Source: Lachnospiraceae bacterium UBA7110 | GTDB taxonomy: Bacteria; Bacillota; Clostridia; Lachnospirales; Lachnospiraceae | Reading direction: 5' to 3' | DNA: 11,299 nucleotides | NCBI GenBank assembly: GCA_002492295.1 | Contig: DKYC01000154.1 | Coordinates: forward strand, 1-11,299 | Part shown: positions 6,347 to 11,299 of the stretch, piece after piece | Layout: each line of letters begins with the position of its first letter | How positions within the stretch are numbered: the first letter of the stretch is position 1 | Translations under genes and position numbers: made by a program | Notes under the pieces: model-generated | Told to the model about the DNA's origin: nothing | Seen by the model: only the letters and a program-made list of their open reading frames with translations | Database searches by the model: none

Positions 6347-7517
6347 TTGTTTTCCTCGCATCGGATTGCTCCAGGATTTTCAAATCGTCCTTATCCAGTC
6401 TTCGAAACCGGTTGATTTGCGACACAAGAATCCGCACACTCTGTTTTGGCGTGTCAAAAAATCCCGCCCCATTCATATTCACCACGATAATTCCAATCGG
6501 CACGGCAACAAGCATTCCAATCACACCTGCTGCCTTATAACCCACAAACAGCAGGATAATGGTCGGAATAGGCGGCATTCCAATGGAATCCCCCATGATT
6601 TTAGGCTGGATAATCTGCCGGAACAGCTGTCCTGCCCCCCATATAACAAGGAATCCCAGTGCGCGCACATATCCTCCTCCAAGCGCTGTCACAATTGCCC
6701 ACGGCACAAGTACCGCCCCGCTTCCAAAAAACGGCAGGATATCAATTATCGCTATCAGAAGCGCTATCAGCAAAGCATAACGTACATTTAATATGCTAAG
6801 TCCCAGCAGGATTAAAAGGTACATCCAAACCTCAATTCGCAGCTGCGCTTTAAAATAACCGCCGACCGCCTGCTTTAAGCTCCCGTAAAACACGTCATAC
6901 TTTTGCGCAATCCCTTTAGGTACGATTTTCTCAAGATTTTCATACAGCCACTCCCTGTCTGCAATAAAAAAATATGAAGAAAGCATTGTCATAATCACGG
7001 AAATCGCTACATTTGCAATACTTCCCACCATCGAACCCATACCGCCAAAGGTATCAAAATCCAGCCTGGAAGGCAGACTTGTTATCGCCTCCCCGATTGA
7101 TTTTCCAAGATTATTCAAAAACTCCGTAAGTTTTGGTGCCACGCCCCCCATATACTGATTTGCAAGGGAGGCAAAGCTGTCAAGGTCGTGAACCAGAACC
7201 TCCCACATCTCAGGCAGTTCCTTGACAAATCCGTAAATCTGCCGGAACAGGACAGAAAATGCCGCATATCCGATTCCACTCACCACAGCGATGACCGCCA
7301 CAATCACAACCACGGTCCCCGCTTTCCTGCGTATCTTGAGCTTCCTTTCCAAAAATACAACAAGAGGGTTCGCGATGCACGATATCACCCAGCCAATAAG
7401 CAGCGGCATAAAAAGCATAATCAGTCTCGGTATCAGAAAGACACACAGAAGCAGAACAACTAATGAAAACGCAAGATTTACCAACGCTTTAACAATTGAT
7501 TTCATATCCTGATTCAT
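6333..7517 (-). CDS. AI-2E/YtvI-family polytopic membrane protein
   Basis: A 394-residue integral membrane protein of the AI-2E (PerM) family. Hydrophobic segments lie at about 11-31, 33-52, 66-90, 164-186, 229-245, 247-262, 266-282, 284-298 and 317-348, with a long amphipathic region at 91-160. Family hallmarks seen are IDILPFFGSG (258-267) and RQIIQPKIMGDSIGMPPI (300-317). The N-terminal pattern and length fit the YtvI subgroup, linked to sporulation in Bacillus and clostridia, but other family members act as ion antiporters or small-molecule exporters, so no substrate is assigned. The start ATG at 7517 is served by GGAGG located in the last codons of engB (Val-Glu-Glu-Glu) about 11 bases upstream; the internal ATG at 7505 would be too far from it. 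It lies three bases after engB and its 3' end overlaps truA. Confidence 0.9.
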   Translation of the reverse strand: MNQDMKSIVKALVNLAFSLVVLLLCVFLIPRLIMLFMPLLIGWVISCIANPLVVFLERKLKIRRKAGTVVVIVAVIAVVSGIGYAAFSVLFRQIYGFVKELPEMWEVLVHDLDSFASLANQYMGGVAPKLTEFLNNLGKSIGEAITSLPSRLDFDTFGGMGSMVGSIANVAISVIMTMLSSYFFIADREWLYENLEKIVPKGIAQKYDVFYGSLKQAVGGYFKAQLRIEVWMYLLILLGLSILNVRYALLIALLIAIIDILPFFGSGAVLVPWAIVTALGGGYVRALGFLVIWGAGQLFRQIIQPKIMGDSIGMPPIPTIILLFVGYKAAGVIGMLVAVPIGIIVVNMNGAGFFDTPKQSVRILVSQINRFRRLDKDDLKILEQSDARKTNAKF

Positions 7518-7520
7518 ATG

Positions 7521-8141
7521 CTACTCTTCCTCCACCGCCTTAGGCGCATCCTCTTCTCCTGATAAAATTCTGTTAATTATCGCATAAATCTCATCGCGTC
7601 CCTGTTTTGAGACCGCGGAAAAGGGAACGACAACGGTATTTTTGTCTGTTTTCAAACCCTGTTTTACCATTTTTATATGTTTTTGAATCTGGCTTTTGTT
7701 AATCTTGTCCATTTTGGTCGCTATTATAATCGGATGGTATCCGTTTAGGCAAATCCATTCATACATCTGCCTGTCGTTTGCGGTCGGTTCATGCCGGATG
7801 TCAATCAGAAGAAATACCGCTTTGAGCTGCTTTGATCTTTTCAGGTACCGCTCGACCATTTTACCCCACTGTTCCTTTGCCTCCACGCTTACTTTTGCGT
7901 AGCCATAGCCCGGTAAATCCACAAAATATAACGCACTGTTAATATTGTAAAAGTTAATTGTCTGTGTCTTACCCGGCTGCGCGCTGGTACGGGCCAATGA
8001 TTTTCTGTTCATCAGCGCATTAATCAGCGAGGATTTTCCTACATTGCTCTTTCCCGCAAAAGCAATCTCCGGCAGCCGGTTTTCAGGTATTTTGCTTGTA
8101 ACTCCGATAACGGTCTCAAGACTTACATTTTTTATTACCAT
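7521..8141 (-). CDS. engB: ribosome biogenesis GTPase YihA/YsxC (EngB)
   Basis: Essential GTPase that acts in late assembly of the large ribosomal subunit. The 206-residue length is normal. Seen: G1 loop GKSNVGKSS at 30-38, the G2 threonine in GKTQTINFY (T59 area), G3 DLPGYG at 75-80, G4 TKMDK at 142-146, and the G5 area SAVSKQG around 175. The reading frame stays open for another 44 codons upstream to 8273, but that stretch only reads the end of lon in another frame. The true start is the ATG at 8141, with AGGAG eight bases upstream (8150-8154) and the family's normal N-terminus MVIKNVSLETV. The gene therefore begins inside lon, overlapping it by 26 bases. The lon-engB adjacency is common in Firmicutes and supports the identification. 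Confidence 0.97.
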   Translation of the reverse strand: MVIKNVSLETVIGVTSKIPENRLPEIAFAGKSNVGKSSLINALMNRKSLARTSAQPGKTQTINFYNINSALYFVDLPGYGYAKVSVEAKEQWGKMVERYLKRSKQLKAVFLLIDIRHEPTANDRQMYEWICLNGYHPIIIATKMDKINKSQIQKHIKMVKQGLKTDKNTVVVPFSAVSKQGRDEIYAIINRILSGEEDAPKAVEEE

Positions 8142-10476
8142 TCGTTTTTCTCCTATTTGCGACAAAGGCTTTTTCAATAACCTCGTCCATTGACTCCACA
8201 AGGCAGATTTCCATGCCTGACTTAATCTCACCCGCGATTTCCGCAACGTCCTTTTCATTCTCCTTTGGCACAAGCACGGTTGTTATTCCTGCCATTTTGG
8301 CCGCCAAAAGCTTTTCCTTTAAGCCCCCGATTGCAAGCACCCTTCCCCTAAGGGTAATCTCGCCCGTCATTGCAACCTTTGCCCTCACCGGCGTGTTTGT
8401 AACTGCGGAAAGCACGGCTGTTGCCATTGTGATTCCTGCGGAAGGTCCGTCTTTTGGAACTGCTCCCTCGGGAATATGTATATGAAAGTCGTTTTCCTTA
8501 AAAAACTCCGGTTTAATGTCATATTTTGATGCAATGGAGCGAATGTAACTAATGCCCGTCTTTGCAGATTCCTTCATGACGTCGCCAAGCTTTCCGGTAA
8601 GCTCCACCTCACCTTTTCCAGGCATCACATTGACCTCAATTTCAAGGGTATCACCGCCGACGCTTGTCCACGCAAGTCCTCTCACAATCCCTACATCGTC
8701 TTTTTCATTTGCCATGTCCTCATGATATCTTGGCTTTCCCAAATATTTTTCCAGGCGTTTTGAGTCGACCCTGATGCATTTTTCCTTTGGCTCTTTGCTT
8801 TTTAGGATTTCCAGCGCCGCCTTTCTGCATACCGTTCCAAGTTTTCGTTCAAGACTGCGCACGCCTGCCTCCCTTGTATATTTTGCAATAATGGCGCGCA
8901 CCGCATTGTCGCTGACGGTAAGCTGACTTGGTTTTAATCCGTTGCGCTCCAGCTGCTTTTTCCATAAATGTTCCTTTGCAATGTGGAACTTTTCGTTTGC
9001 CGTATAGCTTGACACTTCTATAATATCCATACGGTCAAGCAGCGGTCTCGGAATATTGCCCGCGTCATTTGCCGTCGCAATAAACAGAACCTTAGACAAA
9101 TCAAGCGGAAGCTCCACATAATGATCCCTGAAATGACAATTCTGTTCCGTGTCAAGCACTTCCAAAAGCGCTGACTGTGTATCCCCTTTGTAATCACTGC
9201 TGACCTTGTCAATCTCATCTAAGAGCATCAGAGGGTTACACACACCTGCCTGCCTTAATCCCGCCGCAATCCGTCCGGGCATGGCTCCTACATAAGTTCT
9301 TCTATGACCGCGTATCTCCGCCTCATCACGTACGCCGCCAAGACAGATACGCACATATTTTTTCCGCAGCGCCTCTGCAATCGACTTTGCAATTGAGGTT
9401 TTTCCGGTTCCCGGCGGACCCACAAGGCAAAGAACCGGCGTATCCCCTTTATGTGTCAGACAACGCACCGCAAGATATTCTATAATGCGCTCCTTCACCT
9501 TCTCAAGACCATAATGGTCACGCTCTAAAATTTCTTCGGCGTGTGTGATGTCGTTATTGTCCCTTGATGCCTTATCCCATGGAAGCTCCAAAAGCGTCTC
9601 GATATATCCTCTCTCTACGGCGCTCTCTGAGCTGGAATTGACAATTTTCTTGAAACGCGTAATCTCCTTGCGGATTTTCTCCTTGATTTCAGCGCTTGCC
9701 TTGAGCTTATCAACCGCCTCCTCAAACTGCGCAGACTCCGAGCCCTTATCATCTCCGCCTAACTCATCCTGAATATACTCAAGCTGCTCGCGCAGAATGT
9801 AATCCTTTTGATTCTTGTCTATTTTTTCCCGGACTTTCACGGCAAGCTGTGTCCTGATTGCCGCTATCTGCGCTTCATTCATAATCAGGCTTACAAGCGC
9901 CTCGCATTGCCCGCCCAAATCCTCTATCTCAAGAATTTCCTGCTTTTTCTCATAGGAAAACGGGGTGTTAATCAGCAACTGGCTGACCAAAAAACGCAGG
10001 GTATTTTCCTCCTCAAAATATTTGCCAATGCTTTTGCCTACCTTCGGATAAAACCGTACAAACGTGGCAAACACTTCTTTCAGGGAACGCTTCAATGCCT
10101 CCTCCTGCACCTCGTCAACGTCATTTTCGTCCTCGTCAATTTCTTCAACAACCGCCGTAAAATATTCGTTTTCATTGTCCTTTACTTCCAAAAGCCTTGC
10201 CCTGGAAACACCTTCTACCATGATGCGTTCTATATTGTTTGGAAGCTTTGTTACCTGCTTGATGCTGGCAATTGTCCCGATATGGTAAAGCGTCTCGAGC
10301 GTGGATTTCTCCTCATTTTCGTCCCTTTGTGTTATTAAAAAAATAGTCTGATTTTCATTTAGGGAACGTTCTACCGCCTTTTTTGACATATCCCTGCTCA
10401 AGTCAAAATGGATAATCATATTCGGAACGACGGAAAGTCCCCGCAATGCTACCATTGGTAATTCAAATTGCTCCAT
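8116..10476 (-). CDS. lon: ATP-dependent protease Lon
   Basis: Cytosolic AAA+ serine protease that degrades misfolded and selected regulatory proteins. At 786 residues it has the length of typical LonA proteins. Domains in order: N-terminal substrate-binding LON domain (about 1-200, starting FELPMVALRGLSVVPNM), a coiled-coil linker (about 200-300), the AAA+ module with Walker A GPPGTGKT at 353-360 and Walker B LMLLDEID at 416-423, and the protease domain with PKDGPSAG carrying the catalytic serine S679 and GGLKEK carrying K722. Both dyad residues fall at the same numbers as in the E. coli enzyme, with no truncation or frameshift. The ATG is preceded by AAAGG at a rather long 12 bases. It follows the clpX terminator, so it likely has its own promoter, but I could not identify a convincing one, nor a CtsR-type or CIRCE operator, in the 49 bases between them. 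Confidence 0.98.
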   Translation of the reverse strand: MEQFELPMVALRGLSVVPNMIIHFDLSRDMSKKAVERSLNENQTIFLITQRDENEEKSTLETLYHIGTIASIKQVTKLPNNIERIMVEGVSRARLLEVKDNENEYFTAVVEEIDEDENDVDEVQEEALKRSLKEVFATFVRFYPKVGKSIGKYFEEENTLRFLVSQLLINTPFSYEKKQEILEIEDLGGQCEALVSLIMNEAQIAAIRTQLAVKVREKIDKNQKDYILREQLEYIQDELGGDDKGSESAQFEEAVDKLKASAEIKEKIRKEITRFKKIVNSSSESAVERGYIETLLELPWDKASRDNNDITHAEEILERDHYGLEKVKERIIEYLAVRCLTHKGDTPVLCLVGPPGTGKTSIAKSIAEALRKKYVRICLGGVRDEAEIRGHRRTYVGAMPGRIAAGLRQAGVCNPLMLLDEIDKVSSDYKGDTQSALLEVLDTEQNCHFRDHYVELPLDLSKVLFIATANDAGNIPRPLLDRMDIIEVSSYTANEKFHIAKEHLWKKQLERNGLKPSQLTVSDNAVRAIIAKYTREAGVRSLERKLGTVCRKAALEILKSKEPKEKCIRVDSKRLEKYLGKPRYHEDMANEKDDVGIVRGLAWTSVGGDTLEIEVNVMPGKGEVELTGKLGDVMKESAKTGISYIRSIASKYDIKPEFFKENDFHIHIPEGAVPKDGPSAGITMATAVLSAVTNTPVRAKVAMTGEITLRGRVLAIGGLKEKLLAAKMAGITTVLVPKENEKDVAEIAGEIKSGMEICLVESMDEVIEKAFVANRRKTNGNKKCKS
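8150..8154 (-). promoter_or_regulatory. ribosome binding site deciding the engB start
   Basis: AGGAG on the minus strand, eight bases upstream of the ATG at 8141 and inside the last codons of lon. It places the start of engB at 8141 rather than at the upstream in-frame ATG at 8273, and makes translational coupling with lon likely. Confidence 0.7.
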
Positions 10477-10524
10477 TGATATAACTAACCTTTCTTATCC
10501 TAAGATTTTCCTGAAATTTGAACA

Positions 10525-10556
10525 AAAAGAGCAATCCCTGAGCGGATTGCCCTTTT
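10525..10556 (-). terminator. intrinsic terminator after clpX
   Basis: On the minus strand AAAAGGGCAATCC (10556 to 10544) pairs with GGATTGCTCTTTT (10537 to 10525), forming a 13-base-pair stem with one G-U pair and a six-base loop (GCTCAG), ending in a run of T. It lies 11 bases after the clpX stop. The A-tract on the other side means the same element could also stop transcription on the plus strand. It separates clpX from lon. Confidence 0.85.
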
Positions 10557-10567
10557 ATTCCATGCAA

Positions 10568-11299
10568 TTATCTCGCCTTTTTCTCCCGCTCCGTGTGCAC
10601 TGCCTCACGATGTACTATGAAAGGCTGACTCGTTCCTTCTACTGCCTCTTTTGTAATCACACAGGTCTCTATCGTATCATCCGAAGGAATTTCGTACATG
10701 ACATCCATCATAATGCTCTCCATAATGGAACGGAGACCTCTTGCACCGGTCTTTCTCTCAAGCGCCTTTGCCGCGATTGCTTCAATTGCCTCCGGCTCAA
10801 AGCTGAGCTTCACGTTGTCATACTCAAACAGTTTTTGGTACTGCTTAATCAATGCGCTCTTTGGCTCTTTCAAAATGCGGACAAGCGCTTCCTTGTCAAG
10901 CCCCTCAAGAGATACGTTAATCGGCACACGTCCCACAAACTCCGGAATCAGACCATATTTGGTCAAATCCTGAGGAGTTACCTGTTTGAGCACAGCACCG
11001 ATATCCCTTGTTGATTTCTCGGCAATATCCTTATTAAAACCAATTGACTTACGGTCAAGTCTGCTCTCAACAATCTTATCAAGCCCATCAAAAGCACCGC
11101 CGCAGATAAACAGGATGTTCGTCGTATCAATCTGTATCAGCTCCTGATGCGGATGCTTTCTGCCTCCCTGGGGCGGCACGCTAGCGACGGTCCCCTCCAC
11201 AATTTTCAAAAGCGCCTGCTGTACGCCCTCGCCTGACACATCCCTCGTAATCGACACATTTTCGCTCTTTTTTGTGATTTTATCAATTTCATCAATATA
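10568..11299 (-). CDS. clpX: ClpX, ATPase subunit of ClpXP (C-terminal part, cut by window edge)
   Basis: C-terminal 243 residues of the AAA+ unfoldase that feeds substrates to the ClpP peptidase. The frame is open to the window edge and begins with the Walker B motif YIDEIDK, so the zinc-binding domain, Walker A and the GYVG pore loop lie outside. A GTG codon at 11257 is inside the protein and is not a start. Seen: SITRDVSGEGVQQALLKIVEGT, GGRKHPHQE, IDTTNILFICGGAFDGL, the ClpP-docking loop in RKSIGFNKD (IGF tripeptide), GLIPEFVGRVP, and the sensor-2 region ALERKTGARGLRSIMESIMMDVMYEIPS. The IGF loop indicates a ClpP-dependent ClpX rather than a ClpX-like stand-alone ATPase. A terminator follows its stop. 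The clpX-lon-engB order matches many Firmicutes. Confidence 0.97.
   Translation of the reverse strand, partial: YIDEIDKITKKSENVSITRDVSGEGVQQALLKIVEGTVASVPPQGGRKHPHQELIQIDTTNILFICGGAFDGLDKIVESRLDRKSIGFNKDIAEKSTRDIGAVLKQVTPQDLTKYGLIPEFVGRVPINVSLEGLDKEALVRILKEPKSALIKQYQKLFEYDNVKLSFEPEAIEAIAAKALERKTGARGLRSIMESIMMDVMYEIPSDDTIETCVITKEAVEGTSQPFIVHREAVHTEREKKAR

Noticed and set aside
5888..6415. Open frame of 175 codons on the plus strand
   Set aside because: Antisense to truA and the end of the AI-2E-type gene; the translation looks like a shadow of those genes, with no recognisable domain.
8142..8273. N-terminal extension of engB of 44 residues
   Set aside because: Reads the 3' end of lon in another frame, gives an Arg/Lys/Trp-rich sequence not seen in the family, and the good ribosome binding site lies at 8150-8154.
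9808..10338. Open frame of 176 codons on the plus strand
   Set aside because: Lies wholly antisense to the N-terminal half of lon, has no family resemblance, and its composition follows the lon codon pattern.
10497..10525. TTGTTC and TAGGAT at 17-base spacing on the minus strand as a lon promoter
   Set aside because: Only three and four consensus matches, and the implied transcript start (about 10490) would fall within the AAAGG ribosome binding site at 10489-10493, leaving almost no leader.
11255..11257. GTG as the start of a 229-residue ClpX-like protein
   Set aside because: The frame continues upstream to the window edge and encodes the ClpX Walker B motif, so this codon is an internal valine and the gene is only cut by the window.

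Overview
The window looks like ordinary chromosomal DNA from a Gram-positive anaerobe of the class Clostridia, most likely a Lachnospiraceae-type organism. This is inferred from moderate GC content, strong AGGAGG-type ribosome binding sites, the clpX-lon-engB gene order, an RNase Z of the kind seen in that group, and a small membrane-anchored protein resembling ones I associate with Lachnospiraceae. Species cannot be named from the sequence. All thirteen genes lie on the minus strand, so transcription runs from high to low coordinates. There are no RNA genes, mobile elements, CRISPR arrays or phage genes, and no gap longer than about 90 bases.

Right edge (transcription start side): the C-terminal 243 residues of ClpX, the ATPase partner of ClpP, end at a strong intrinsic terminator (10525-10556). 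Next is lon, a complete ATP-dependent protease with Walker motifs and the Ser-Lys dyad. Its 3' end overlaps engB (ribosome-assembly GTPase). That gene is followed with almost no spacing by an AI-2E/YtvI-type polytopic membrane protein and by truA (tRNA pseudouridine synthase). These four genes appear to be translationally coupled.

Middle: an 86-base intergenic region (5520-5605) carries a good extended -10 promoter and, just downstream of the predicted start of transcription, a near-perfect inverted repeat that could be an operator. It precedes a compact run: a YcxB-like membrane protein, tsaE, tsaB, rimI, rnz, a membrane-anchored protein of unknown function, tsaD and ispD. This run holds three of the proteins for the tRNA modification t6A (TsaB, TsaD, TsaE; the TsaC/Sua5 step is not here), plus tRNA 3'-end processing (RNase Z), an N-acetyltransferase of the RimI type and the MEP-pathway enzyme IspD. 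With truA upstream, the window is dominated by tRNA maturation and protein quality control.

Most proteins are housekeeping ones with their key residues intact. No novel system was found. The points most worth a second look are the promoter/inverted-repeat pair, the unusual start region of rnz (best ribosome binding site in front of a CTG codon), and the two unknown membrane proteins embedded in the t6A cluster.
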